From positions 338,867 to 402,866 of the forward strand of contig NZ_FMBL01000001.1 of assembly GCF_900094885.1 (NCBI RefSeq): 64,000 bases of DNA, written 5' to 3'. Below, in pieces: positions 9,595 to 18,763 of the stretch; the first letter of the stretch is position 1, and each line of letters opens with the position of its first letter. The notes below the pieces were generated by a model. That model was not told the origin of the DNA and made no database searches. It saw only the letters and a program-made list of their open reading frames with translations. The position numbers were made by a program, and so were the translations under genes. The stretch is from Bifidobacterium commune. Lineage in GTDB: Bacteria; Actinomycetota; Actinomycetes; Actinomycetales; Bifidobacteriaceae.

Positions 9595-9817
9595 TGCACG
9601 GTGCTATGGTAGTTCCATAAGTGCTGATCCGTTATCGGCGGGGAGCTTTCGGAAGAACGGCGGTTCATTGTTGGACGGCCTATTAGAACCGACGGGTGGG
9701 CCCGAGACAGCCCGTACTTCAAGCGGTTGCGTCCTGTGCGCTTAGACGATGGGAAGCGGCAAGCGAGGTGGTACCGCGGTAACGTCGTGCAATCAGTGCA
9801 CGTTCGTCATCGTCCTC
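9595..9817 (+). promoter_or_regulatory. T-box leader of ileS
   Basis: tRNA-Ile-sensing leader. The conserved T-box AGGTGGTACCGCGG is at 9766-9779. Upstream, TCGGAAGAACGG and nearby sequence resemble the compact stem I/II region of actinobacterial ileS T-boxes. Isoleucine ATC codons at 9627 and 9634 are candidate specifiers; I cannot say which one is used. GACGATG (9745-9751) can pair with CATCGTC (9808-9814). TCCTC (9813-9817) can pair with the ileS Shine-Dalgarno GAGGA (9846-9850), which fits translational rather than transcriptional control. Confidence 0.85.
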
Positions 9818-9857
9818 GTGGTAGTTGAACGTGTTCTGCCATAGTGAGGAGAAAGCG

Positions 9858-12800
9858 GTGAGTGAATCCACCAATTCCCATGTGTATCCCAAGGTTTCGG
9901 CGGGGGAAAGCGATACTCGTATCGCGTCGAATCCAAGCTTCCCGGCGATGGAGAGCTCGGTGCTCGACTACTGGGACAAGGACGACACTTTCAATAAATC
10001 CGTTGGTCGCAATCCGAGCGGCGACCACAGCGACAACGAATTCGTCTTCTTCGATGGTCCTCCGTTTGCCAATGGCCTGCCGCATTACGGACACCTGCTG
10101 ACCGGCTATGCCAAAGATGTTATTCCTCGTTACCAGACCATGAAGGGTCGCAGGGTCAACCGTGTCTTTGGCTGGGATACACATGGTCTGCCGGCCGAGC
10201 TCGAGGCCCAAAAGGAACTGGGCATTGAATCAGTCGATCAGATCGAGCAGTTGGGCATTGAGAAGTTCAATGACGCATGCCGCAAATCCGTGCTGAAATA
10301 TACCAACGAGTGGAAAGACTACGTCCACCGTCAGGCGCGTTGGGTGGACTTCGAGCACGGCTACAAGACGCTTGACACCACATACATGGAGTCTGTGATG
10401 TGGGCGTTCAAGCAGCTTTATGAAAAGAACCTGGCCTATAAGGGGTATCGGGTGCTGCCCTACTGCCCCAAGGACCGCACGCCGCTTTCTGCGCATGAGT
10501 TGCGTATGGATGCCGATGTCTATCAGGATCGTCAGGATATCAGCGTTTCCGTGGCTGTCAAAATGCGTGACGAAGAGGATGCCTACGCCGTTTTCTGGAC
10601 GACGACGCCATGGACCACACCCACCAACTTCCTCATCGTCGTCGGAGATGACATCGATTACGTCGAAGTCAAGCCGACCGAAGGAGCATTTGCCGGCAAG
10701 AAGTTCTATATAGGCAAGGCACTTCTTGGTTCTTACTCCAAGGAACTTGGCGAAAACTATGAGGTTATTCGCGAACTGAAGGGCCGTGAGATGGTTGGTC
10801 GCCGCTACTGGCCGGTCTTCCCTTATTTTGCTGGGGACGAGGCTGGGAGCCAAGGCCATGTGCCAGGACCCAACGCATATCAGATTCTTGCAGCCGACTA
10901 TGTCGACACTACCGAAGGTACCGGTTTGGTTCATCAGGCACCTTACGGCGAAGACGATATGAACACGCTGAACGCCAATGACGTCAATTCCATTGATGTG
11001 TTGGACGACGGATGCAAGTTCACAGCTGTCTGTCCTGATTATGAGGGCAAGTACGTCTTCGATGCCAACACACCGATTCTGCGCGATTTGCGTAATGGAA
11101 CTGGTCCGCTGGCGCGGATTTCCGAGGATCATCGCGCGCTGCTGTTCCAAGAGAAAAGCTATGTGCACTCCTATCCGCACTGCTGGCGTTGCGGTACGCC
11201 GTTGATCTACAAGCCGGTCTCATCGTGGTTCGTCTCTGTGACGAAGATCAAGGATCGCCTGCTCGAAAACAATCAGAAGATTAACTGGATTCCCGAAAAT
11301 GTCAAGGATGGTCAGTTCGGCAAGTGGCTGCAGAATGCCCGCGATTGGTCGATTTCGCGCAACCGTTTCTGGGGCTCCCCGATTCCGGTCTGGGTTTCCG
11401 ATGATCCGAAGTATCCGCGTGTCGATGTTTATGGTTCGTTGGACGAGTTGAAGTCTGATTTCGGTGATTATCCACGTGACGGTGAAGGCAAGATCAACAT
11501 GCATCGGCCTTATATCGATGAACTGACACGCGTCAATCCCGATGATCCGACCGGTTCATCACACATGCACCGTATTTCGGACGTGCTCGACTGTTGGTTT
11601 GAATCCGGTTCCATGCCGTTCGCGCAGTTCCATTATCCCTTCGAAAACAAGGAATACTTCGAGCAGCATTTCCCCGCGGATTACGTTGTCGAATACATCG
11701 GCCAGACCCGTGGATGGTTCTATGTGCTGCACGTGATGGCTACGGCTCTGTTCGACAGGCCCGCATTCAAGAACGTTATCTGCCACGGCATCGTGCTTGG
11801 CGACGACGGTCAGAAGATGAGCAAGCATTTGCGCAACTATCCGGACGTCAACGGCGTGTTCGATGACTACGGTTCCGATGCGATGCGTTGGTTCCTCATG
11901 TCTTCGCCGATTCTGCGTGGAGGCAACCTCATTGTTACCGCCGACGGCATTCGTGATACGGTGCGCCAGGTGCTGCTGCCGGTGTGGAGTTCGTACTACT
12001 TCTTCACGCTGTATGCAAACGCAGCCAATGGAGGCAAGGGCTTCGATGCGCGTGCATTGCGTCCGGAAGAGGTTTCCGGCCTGCCGCAGATGGACCGTTA
12101 CCTGTTGGCTCGTACACGCCGTCTCGTGGTCGGAGTCGAGCATGCGCTTGATACTTTTGTGATTTCCGATGCATGCTCTCAGGTGCAGGACTTCATTGAC
12201 ATGCTCACCAACTGGTACATCCGCAACAACCGTGAACGGTTTTGGAGCGAGGATGCCAATGCGTTCAACACACTTTACACGGTGCTTGAAGTGTTGATGC
12301 GTGTGATGGCACCGCTTGCGCCGATGGAGGCCGAGACGATCTGGCGCGGACTGACTGGTGGGGAATCGGTGCATCTTGCTCAATGGCCGTTTGTCACCGC
12401 ACAGGACGAGCAGTCGCATGATGTCGGTGCCGGCGCCAAGTCTGCTGAGGAACTCAACCAGGGCAATCAAACCGAGCTTGGACGAGTGCTGGTTGATGAT
12501 CCAGCTTTGGTGTCCGCAATGGAGCAGGTGCGAGAAGTCGTATCCTGTACGCTTTCATTGCGTAAATCCTGCCAGATTCGTGTTCGCCAGCCGTTGTCCG
12601 GTCTCACCGTGTTGGTTGAAAATCCTGATGCCGTGGCTCCCTACGACAGCATTCTTAAGACGGAACTCAACGTCAAGAACGTTGAATTCTCAACTCTTGC
12701 TGATGCGAGCAAGTTGGGTCTCAAGATTGTTCATGATCTGAAGGTCAATGCGCGGGCGGCGGGGCCGAGACTAGGCAAACAGGTGCAGTTCGCCATCAAG

Positions 12801-13238
12801 AGCGCCAAGTCCAGCGATTGGCATATCGACGAATCCGGTGCTCCCGTGGTTGAGATCCCCAACGGCGAAGTAAGGCTCGAAGAGGGCGAATACACGCTCA
12901 TCAATCAGGTTGAGGAAGTCGGTGCCGAAGGACAGGCAAATCATGTTTCGTCCGCGTTGCCCAGTGGTGGCTTCGTTATTCTTAACACCGGGCTGACCGA
13001 TGACCTTGTTGCAGAAGGTTACGCCCGCGACGTCATCCGTGCCGTGCAGGATGCTCGCAAGGAAGCCGATCTTGACATCGCCGACCGCATCAGCCTCACC
13101 CTCGATGTACCTGCTGGCGATGCTCACAAGGCGGAGCAGTTCCGTGACCTGATTGCTCATGAGACGCTTGCCACGACGCTGAACATTAACGCCGACGCAT
13201 CTATCACGGAACTTGGTGTCACAGTAGTCAATGCCTGA
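9858..13238 (+). CDS. ileS: Isoleucyl-tRNA synthetase
   Basis: 1,126-residue class I synthetase charging tRNA-Ile. The HIGH-type motif is HYGH (76-79, PPFANGLPHYGH) and the KMSKS-type motif is KMSKH (653-657). An editing domain lies between them and an anticodon-binding region follows. The GTG start at 9858 is set by GAGGAGA 5-10 bases upstream; the longer frame from 9825 has no RBS. The size (>1,100 residues) suggests the eukaryote-like IleS type associated with natural mupirocin tolerance, and bifidobacteria are known for mupirocin resistance. Expression is probably governed by the T-box just upstream. Confidence 0.96.
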   Translation: MSESTNSHVYPKVSAGESDTRIASNPSFPAMESSVLDYWDKDDTFNKSVGRNPSGDHSDNEFVFFDGPPFANGLPHYGHLLTGYAKDVIPRYQTMKGRRVNRVFGWDTHGLPAELEAQKELGIESVDQIEQLGIEKFNDACRKSVLKYTNEWKDYVHRQARWVDFEHGYKTLDTTYMESVMWAFKQLYEKNLAYKGYRVLPYCPKDRTPLSAHELRMDADVYQDRQDISVSVAVKMRDEEDAYAVFWTTTPWTTPTNFLIVVGDDIDYVEVKPTEGAFAGKKFYIGKALLGSYSKELGENYEVIRELKGREMVGRRYWPVFPYFAGDEAGSQGHVPGPNAYQILAADYVDTTEGTGLVHQAPYGEDDMNTLNANDVNSIDVLDDGCKFTAVCPDYEGKYVFDANTPILRDLRNGTGPLARISEDHRALLFQEKSYVHSYPHCWRCGTPLIYKPVSSWFVSVTKIKDRLLENNQKINWIPENVKDGQFGKWLQNARDWSISRNRFWGSPIPVWVSDDPKYPRVDVYGSLDELKSDFGDYPRDGEGKINMHRPYIDELTRVNPDDPTGSSHMHRISDVLDCWFESGSMPFAQFHYPFENKEYFEQHFPADYVVEYIGQTRGWFYVLHVMATALFDRPAFKNVICHGIVLGDDGQKMSKHLRNYPDVNGVFDDYGSDAMRWFLMSSPILRGGNLIVTADGIRDTVRQVLLPVWSSYYFFTLYANAANGGKGFDARALRPEEVSGLPQMDRYLLARTRRLVVGVEHALDTFVISDACSQVQDFIDMLTNWYIRNNRERFWSEDANAFNTLYTVLEVLMRVMAPLAPMEAETIWRGLTGGESVHLAQWPFVTAQDEQSHDVGAGAKSAEELNQGNQTELGRVLVDDPALVSAMEQVREVVSCTLSLRKSCQIRVRQPLSGLTVLVENPDAVAPYDSILKTELNVKNVEFSTLADASKLGLKIVHDLKVNARAAGPRLGKQVQFAIKSAKSSDWHIDESGAPVVEIPNGEVRLEEGEYTLINQVEEVGAEGQANHVSSALPSGGFVILNTGLTDDLVAEGYARDVIRAVQDARKEADLDIADRISLTLDVPAGDAHKAEQFRDLIAHETLATTLNINADASITELGVTVVNA

Positions 13239-13442
13239 TATGCATCGCCGGTCATTCCACAATGAAAGACCGAGTCGGTGGCTAGCGACTTGGGGGAGGC
13301 TTGCGTGACCGATGATGATGAGGGGCGCCGCTCGAATCTTTGGGTGGCGCTCCTCATTGCATCTACGAGTGTCGAAACTGCTGTGCCGTCTGCTTCTTGC
13401 CGATGCGAACGATTGTCTTGTGTGTTTGCAGTTCTCAATAAG

Positions 13443-13478
13443 AAAACGCCCACCAAGATGGTCTCAGTGGGCGGTTTT
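13443..13478. terminator. Bidirectional terminator between ileS and the DsbA-like gene
   Basis: CGCCCAC (13447-13453) pairs with GTGGGCG (13467-13473), flanked by AAAA on the left and GTTTT on the right. Confidence 0.75.
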
Positions 13479-13509
13479 GGAATGCTTTAGCAGGGGCTGG
13501 CAGCTGTGT

Positions 13510-14448
13510 TTACAGGTACTGCATGGGTATCGGCAGCGCCTTGCTGTGCGAACCTATGGAAGGAATCGCTTTTGGATTGCCGACGTCCTGTGGCTCCAGA
13601 CCTAGAACGTGAATCAGCGCCGGATCGGTATTCTCCAGCTTTTCCATATCACGGTAAGTCCACATGGCACCGTTGATGACGATGGTCGGTGAAGAGAAAC
13701 GATGTTCATTGCCAACGTCGACGAAAAGAGCCTTATGCAGAAGCGTATATTTCGTAGCCCTTGTAACGTAGTCGCTATAGGTGCCGTTTGTTGCAGCCTC
13801 AGCCGTTGATTTGCTCACACCGACTTGTATGGCTAGGTCCGACAGCTGCTTATCGGTGATGTCCTTACCGTTCTTTGAGCTGGGCATAAAATCGTCGGCA
13901 AACATTGCCTTCGTGAAATCGAGAAGTGTATCCGGCTCATGTGAGGAAATATAGGCTGCTACGGTCGCCGAACGGGTGGAGTAATGATTTTTGGTTTTGG
14001 CATCCAGGAAATTGACCGGATGCAAATACACGTTGATCTGGCGTGCGTCGGCGAGCTTCTTCAGCGTAGGATAGATGACATGATCCAGATCGGCGCAATC
14101 CGGGCAGAAGTAGTCGACATATATATCGACGCTGGGAGCTTCTGGATTGTAATTGCTTGCCTTGAATGCCGGTAAGCCGCCCTGGTCGTTCATACCTACG
14201 GGCTTCTGCGAAAGTTTCTGTAGCCGCTGGTAGGCACGTTCCTCACCATGCTGCCTTTCCCAGTAGCCATACCCGGCAACGGTCACGATCGCCACTGCGA
14301 GCACCGCTGCAATGATTGCGAGAACCGTCATCGTCCGCCGTTTTTCCGGCTTTCTCAAATTGCCTTCAATGTTGTATTCCGCTGACCTATTTTCATTGAC
14401 TGCTGTGCTCGCTTCTCCAGTGTTTCCCTGTTGGTTCGCATTTACCAT
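13510..14448 (-). CDS. Membrane-anchored DsbA-like thioredoxin-fold protein
   Basis: 312-residue type II membrane protein. It has a polar cytoplasmic N-terminus of about 40 residues and one membrane span (about 40-60, TVLAIIAAVLAVAIVTVAGY). The extracytoplasmic thioredoxin-like domain has the active site CPDC (Cys115, Cys118, in YVDYFCPDCADLD) and a late SSPTIVINGAMW cis-Pro region. It likely oxidises or reduces disulfides in exported proteins. The start at 14448 has AGGGAG about 9 bases upstream on the minus strand; the 53 extra codons of the longer frame lack similarity to such domains. No DsbB/VKOR partner is seen in the window. Convergent with ileS. Confidence 0.85.
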   Translation of the reverse strand: MVNANQQGNTGEASTAVNENRSAEYNIEGNLRKPEKRRTMTVLAIIAAVLAVAIVTVAGYGYWERQHGEERAYQRLQKLSQKPVGMNDQGGLPAFKASNYNPEAPSVDIYVDYFCPDCADLDHVIYPTLKKLADARQINVYLHPVNFLDAKTKNHYSTRSATVAAYISSHEPDTLLDFTKAMFADDFMPSSKNGKDITDKQLSDLAIQVGVSKSTAEAATNGTYSDYVTRATKYTLLHKALFVDVGNEHRFSSPTIVINGAMWTYRDMEKLENTDPALIHVLGLEPQDVGNPKAIPSIGSHSKALPIPMQYL

Positions 14449-14728
14449 GTTGGCAATCTCCCTGTGTTCGGCGGTGAAATTGTCTATGTAATGTACATAG
14501 GGCATGAATATTCGTCCAATCTTATCGAGACTGGAGTATATTCGGCTCTCTTCGGTTATGGGAATATTGCATTTTCGTGTTAATAGTGATCGTTCATAAG
14601 TCGTCATGTACGAAAAGTGGTTAGGGCCGTGCCGGTCAGGCCATTTCGTCCACTGGTGTTTTCGGTTGCAATATATCTACCACGAACTAGCATACGAGTA
14701 GTGTTCATTCTCGATTGAAAGGAAAAAC

Positions 14729-15217
14729 ATGTCTGAGGAAATCAAGCTGGAACCGGAAAGCTTCAAGCTCGATCACACCAAGGTGAAGGCACCGTATGTG
14801 CGCTTCATCGACACCGAAAAGGGGCCTAACGGCGACATTATCTCCAACTACGACCTGCGTTTGGTGCAGCCTAACGAGGACGCCATTCCTACCGGTGGTC
14901 TGCACACCATCGAGCACACCATCGCGGTGTTGCTGCGCGAGCGTATTCCGGGTTACATTGATTGCTCCCCGTTTGGTTGCCGCACCGGCTTCCATCTGCT
15001 GACCTGGGGCGAGCACAGCACCGAGAATGTGGCGAAGGCCCTTAAGGAAGCGCTTGAGTTCATCGCCTATAAGGCAACGTGGGATGACGTGCCGGCCACT
15101 GATATCAAGAGTTGTGGCAATTACCGTGATCACAGCCTGTTCAGCGCCAGAGAATGGTGCAAGAAAATCCTTGAAGAAGGCATCAGCTCTGATCCGTACG
15201 TCCGTAAAGCGGTCTGA
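14729..15217 (+). CDS. luxS: S-ribosylhomocysteine lyase (AI-2 synthase)
   Basis: 162-residue metalloenzyme cleaving S-ribosylhomocysteine to homocysteine and DPD, the precursor of autoinducer-2. It closes the methyl cycle fed by MetK (59.0-60.2 kb). The metal ligands are visible as His59 and His63 in GGLHTIEHT plus Cys129 in KSCGNYRDH; the catalytic Cys84 is in FGCRTGF. AAAGGAAAAAC precedes the ATG. Length and motifs are standard. No lsr-type AI-2 uptake genes are in the window. Confidence 0.97.
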   Translation: MSEEIKLEPESFKLDHTKVKAPYVRFIDTEKGPNGDIISNYDLRLVQPNEDAIPTGGLHTIEHTIAVLLRERIPGYIDCSPFGCRTGFHLLTWGEHSTENVAKALKEALEFIAYKATWDDVPATDIKSCGNYRDHSLFSAREWCKKILEEGISSDPYVRKAV

Positions 15218-15281
15218 TTCGTGGTTTTGGGTATCAATTCTACGAGACGTCGATGTTTTTAGGGTAAGGTAAGGCGATTCC

Positions 15282-15818
15282 ATGGGTGAGCGTGAGCTGA
15301 ACGAACGTATTCGTAAGGCGGTGCAAGCTGATTTCGGTGCGATGGAACGTAATTTCGAGCGTGCGCGTGCACTGATGGCGGCCAACGGCAACCCCACGCA
15401 ATGGGGGAGTGCATGGCCGCCGGAACAGCTTATTCGTGAGGATATCGACAAGGGGCGGTCGATGCTCTTGGTGGACAGTATGGGGGACGGCGGTTCCGAA
15501 CGGATCTTGGCTCAGTTTGCGATGTGCGAAGGTGAGGAACCTACGTACGCCGAAATCGAAGGCGAATGGCTGGATGATGACGAATACGTCACCATGCATC
15601 GCCTCGCCGCTTCCGGTCTCGCTCGTCACAGTGCCAAGGCTTGTTTGCAGTGGGCACTCGGGCGATATGGTAATGTTCGCTGTGATACGCATCCGAACAA
15701 TCTTGCTATGCAGCACATATTCGAAACCGAAGGGTTTAAGCGTTGCGGGCTTATTCATGTCATGAATGTCACCGACGAGCCTGATGTGCGCGTTGCCTAT
15801 CAGCGGCATGATCGATAA
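15282..15818 (+). CDS. GNAT-family N-acetyltransferase
   Basis: 178 residues with the late GNAT core: MHRLAASGLARHSAKACLQWA corresponds to the acetyl-CoA-binding strand/helix, and THPNNLAMQHIFETEGFKR to motif B. The substrate is unknown. It lies 64 bp after luxS on the same strand, but functional linkage is not evident. A TAAGG-type RBS lies before the ATG at 15282. Protein N-terminal, polyamine or small-molecule acetylation are all possible. Confidence 0.85.
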   Translation: MGERELNERIRKAVQADFGAMERNFERARALMAANGNPTQWGSAWPPEQLIREDIDKGRSMLLVDSMGDGGSERILAQFAMCEGEEPTYAEIEGEWLDDDEYVTMHRLAASGLARHSAKACLQWALGRYGNVRCDTHPNNLAMQHIFETEGFKRCGLIHVMNVTDEPDVRVAYQRHDR

Positions 15819-15907
15819 GCTTACATGATCCTTGGAAGACGTGTCATTCTAAGCCTATTTTCTAGATGTGGTTTGCTTTCGTCACCTATGCGCGAGAAAA
15901 TAGAGGC

Positions 15908-17266
15908 ATGACATTGAACGCATTGGATCCGTGGCCGTTTTCCTCCACGCTTGGCAAAGCAAACTATAGTGCTGCGTTGCGCCGTTATCCCGGACAGGCC
16001 ATTGTTGACCTCAAGGCAATGCGAGACAACATGCGTCACCTCGTCGATGTTGTCGGAGGTTCCAAATCCGGAACGGAAGTGATGGGGGTGGTCAAGGCCG
16101 GCGGTTACGGTCACGGGCTCATTGCTTCGGCACTGGCGGCTCTGGCTGGTGGCGCGACTTGGCTTGGCGCCGCGCAGCCCCGTGAGGCTTTGCTGTTGCG
16201 TATGGCCGGTATCAATTCAAGTAGATGCCATATTCTTACGTGGATGTACAACGGCCGTTATGCGCCGCTTTCCGAACTGATCGCCAGTGACATTGACGTT
16301 TCCGTGGGGTCGCTTGAAGGTATCGACGATTTAGCCAATGCTGCAAGAAAAATAGGCATTCCTGCAAGAGTGCATGTCAAGGTCGATACTGGTTTTGGAC
16401 GTAACGGCTTTACGAAGGATGAGTTTCAGGCGGCGCTTGATAAGCTTGTGCTTCTAGCCAAGGAAGGTGTGCTTGACATTGTAGGCTTGTGGAGCCATTT
16501 TTCTGTTGCTGATGCCCCTGACGTTTCGGAATTCGTCAAGGTTACCGATGATCAGCTTGAACGTTTCAAACAGTTAACCGCACGTATGGAGAAAGCCGGC
16601 ATTCCGCCACGTATTCGCCACATTGCCAACACTGCAGCCACGCTTTCTCGTCCGGAGACTCATTTTGAACTGGTTCGTCCGGGTATCGGATTGTACGGTT
16701 ATGAAGCCGATCCATCGATGGGGACGCCTTCGCAGTTCGGATTGAAACCTGCGATGACTTTGCAGGCGCAGTTGGGTACAGTCAAAGATCTTGAAGCAGG
16801 GGAAGGGATCTCCTACGGGAGGACCTATATCACCGATCAAAAAACCAGTGCGGCTATTGTTCCGCTAGGTTACGCAGACGGCATCCATCGTGCAGCGTCC
16901 GGGTTTGATGAAGCCGGTTCCCAGCATATTGAAAAGCTGGGAGGGCCTGTGCGCGTCATGACGAATAATGGCCCTAGGCTGATGCGTGCCTCAGGCAGGG
17001 TTTGTATGGATCAGTTCATCATTGATTTGCATGGGGATGCAATGAAGCTCGGTGTGCAGGAAGGTGATACCGTCGAGTTGTTCGGTCCGGGGCGAGGCGA
17101 GGAGTTTGTAGAGCCGACGGCCGATGACTGGGCCAAGACCGCAGGTACCATCAGCTATGAAATTTTCGCCTGCCTATGTGCCCGCATCCCGCGGCTCTAC
17201 CTGCACGCCAATGAAATTCTTGATGCACGTGATGTGCGAAAGCTTAATATTAAAACAATACTGTGA
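15908..17266 (+). CDS. alr: Alanine racemase
   Basis: 452-residue PLP enzyme making D-alanine for peptidoglycan. The PLP lysine is Lys63 in VMGVVKAGGYGHG. The TIM barrel continues with VHVKVDTGFGRNG, HIANTAATL, and the C-terminal beta-domain motifs ISYGRTY, PLGYADG and RVCMDQFIID. At 452 residues it is longer than typical Alr (~370), mainly through an N-terminal ~30-residue extension and loops. The start at MTLNALDP was chosen for the nearby AGAGG; an in-frame ATG at 15866 would add 14 residues. dgt follows on the same strand after ~120 bp. Confidence 0.95.
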   Translation: MTLNALDPWPFSSTLGKANYSAALRRYPGQAIVDLKAMRDNMRHLVDVVGGSKSGTEVMGVVKAGGYGHGLIASALAALAGGATWLGAAQPREALLLRMAGINSSRCHILTWMYNGRYAPLSELIASDIDVSVGSLEGIDDLANAARKIGIPARVHVKVDTGFGRNGFTKDEFQAALDKLVLLAKEGVLDIVGLWSHFSVADAPDVSEFVKVTDDQLERFKQLTARMEKAGIPPRIRHIANTAATLSRPETHFELVRPGIGLYGYEADPSMGTPSQFGLKPAMTLQAQLGTVKDLEAGEGISYGRTYITDQKTSAAIVPLGYADGIHRAASGFDEAGSQHIEKLGGPVRVMTNNGPRLMRASGRVCMDQFIIDLHGDAMKLGVQEGDTVELFGPGRGEEFVEPTADDWAKTAGTISYEIFACLCARIPRLYLHANEILDARDVRKLNIKTIL

Positions 17267-17385
17267 CCGTCGATTGCCGAAATGAAGTGGCGGATGCGGT
17301 GTCATGGCAAACAGTACGTCGTCGAATAGCTGGTTGATTTCATGCTACGGTGAGAGGAAATAAGGCGATAGGTGTAAGGATAGAT

Positions 17386-18678
17386 ATGACGGGGATGGGT
17401 GCAGCGGATGCCGACGAGAGGCTGGTCGAAGAAGGATATAGCGCTTTCGATGAGGAGCGTTGGGCCGACGAGCCGCCAAAGTCGCAGTCCCGTACAGCTT
17501 TCGAACGTGATCGCGCCCGCCTCATCCATTCTTCGGCATTGCGTCGACTCGGGGCAAAAAGCCAAGTGTTGGTGGCCGGTACTGACGATTTCGCCCGGAC
17601 AAGGTTGACCCATACGCTTGAAGTCGCTCAAATTGGTCGGCAGATTGGATCCATGCTGGGTTGTGACCCGGACGTGGTCGATTGTGCTTGTCTTGCTCAC
17701 GACCTCGGTCACCCTCCGTTTGGTCACAACGGTGAACGGGTCTTGTCCGATATCGCTTCCGGTATCGGCGGTTTTGAAGGGAATGCTCAGACCCTTCGTC
17801 TATTGACGCGACTTGAACCGAAAGTGTTTCGTGCCGACGGTCATTCGGCGGGAGTCAACCTTACACGGGCTTCACTCGATGCTGCTGTAAAATATCCATG
17901 GACGCTTGCCGAGGCTGCCGAACATCCGAAAGGGGAACGCAGCGCGAAATTCTGCGTGTATCCCGACGATGTCGAGGTGTTCGACTGGCTGAAAAAAGAT
18001 GCGCCAAAAGATGCAAAACCCATGGAATGCCAAGTTATGGATCTTTCCGACGACATCGCGTACAGCGTTCATGACGTGGAGGATGCCATCGCCACAGGAG
18101 CGTTCAACCCGCTTGCTTTGACCGATTCTCGTGTGCTTGACGGTGTGGTGGAAAGTACTCGCGAATGGTACGGTCCCCAATGGGATGCCGATGAACTGCT
18201 TAATGCCTTGCAACGGTTAAAAGAGTTGGATATGTTCCCTTCCCATTTCAACGGTTCGCGGCAAGCTTTGGCGAATCTCAAAAACATAACCAGTTCACTC
18301 ATCGGTCGTTTCGCTGGTTCTGTCGAACGCGCCACACGAGAACGATACGGTCAGGGCAGACTCATACGCTACCTCGGCAATGTCGTCATTCCCGCACAGA
18401 CAAATTATGAGATAGTTGCACTCAAGGGCATCGCTGTCTATTTTGTCATGGCTCCTCGCGAACGCGAGCCACTGCATGAGCGTGAGCAGCAGATTGTGGC
18501 AGACCTGGTCGATGTGCTTATGGCTGATTCCCCACATCCATCCAACGCGTTGGAACCGGTGTTTCTAGATGACTGGAATGAAGCTACCAGCGACGATGAG
18601 CGATTGCGTGTGGCTGTAGATCAAGTGGCAAGCCTTACGGATGGTTCGGCCATGGCACTTCACTCACTTATCTGCTAG
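17386..18678 (+). CDS. dgt: Deoxyguanosinetriphosphate triphosphohydrolase-like protein
   Basis: 430-residue HD-domain dNTPase (dNTP to deoxynucleoside + tripolyphosphate). The HD signature is His76 (RTRLTHTLEV) and His105-Asp106 (LAHDLGHPPFGHNGE), with the later Asp in MDLSDDIAYSVHDVED. The start ATG at 17386 has AAGGA 5 bases upstream; the GTG 12 codons earlier lacks such a site. It is followed closely by dnaG, an arrangement (dgt-dnaG) that recurs in Actinobacteria. Confidence 0.93.
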   Translation: MTGMGAADADERLVEEGYSAFDEERWADEPPKSQSRTAFERDRARLIHSSALRRLGAKSQVLVAGTDDFARTRLTHTLEVAQIGRQIGSMLGCDPDVVDCACLAHDLGHPPFGHNGERVLSDIASGIGGFEGNAQTLRLLTRLEPKVFRADGHSAGVNLTRASLDAAVKYPWTLAEAAEHPKGERSAKFCVYPDDVEVFDWLKKDAPKDAKPMECQVMDLSDDIAYSVHDVEDAIATGAFNPLALTDSRVLDGVVESTREWYGPQWDADELLNALQRLKELDMFPSHFNGSRQALANLKNITSSLIGRFAGSVERATRERYGQGRLIRYLGNVVIPAQTNYEIVALKGIAVYFVMAPREREPLHEREQQIVADLVDVLMADSPHPSNALEPVFLDDWNEATSDDERLRVAVDQVASLTDGSAMALHSLIC

Positions 18679-18763
18679 AACGTGGTTTGGGATTCGTACA
18701 CCTCAAACGGCCTGTAGACTTTAAGGATACAAAAAACCACGGTGCGCTGTACAGTGGACAGTT

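Noticed and set aside
13278..13490. Short plus-strand frame after ileS
   Set aside because: No RBS, crosses the bidirectional terminator and resembles nothing known.
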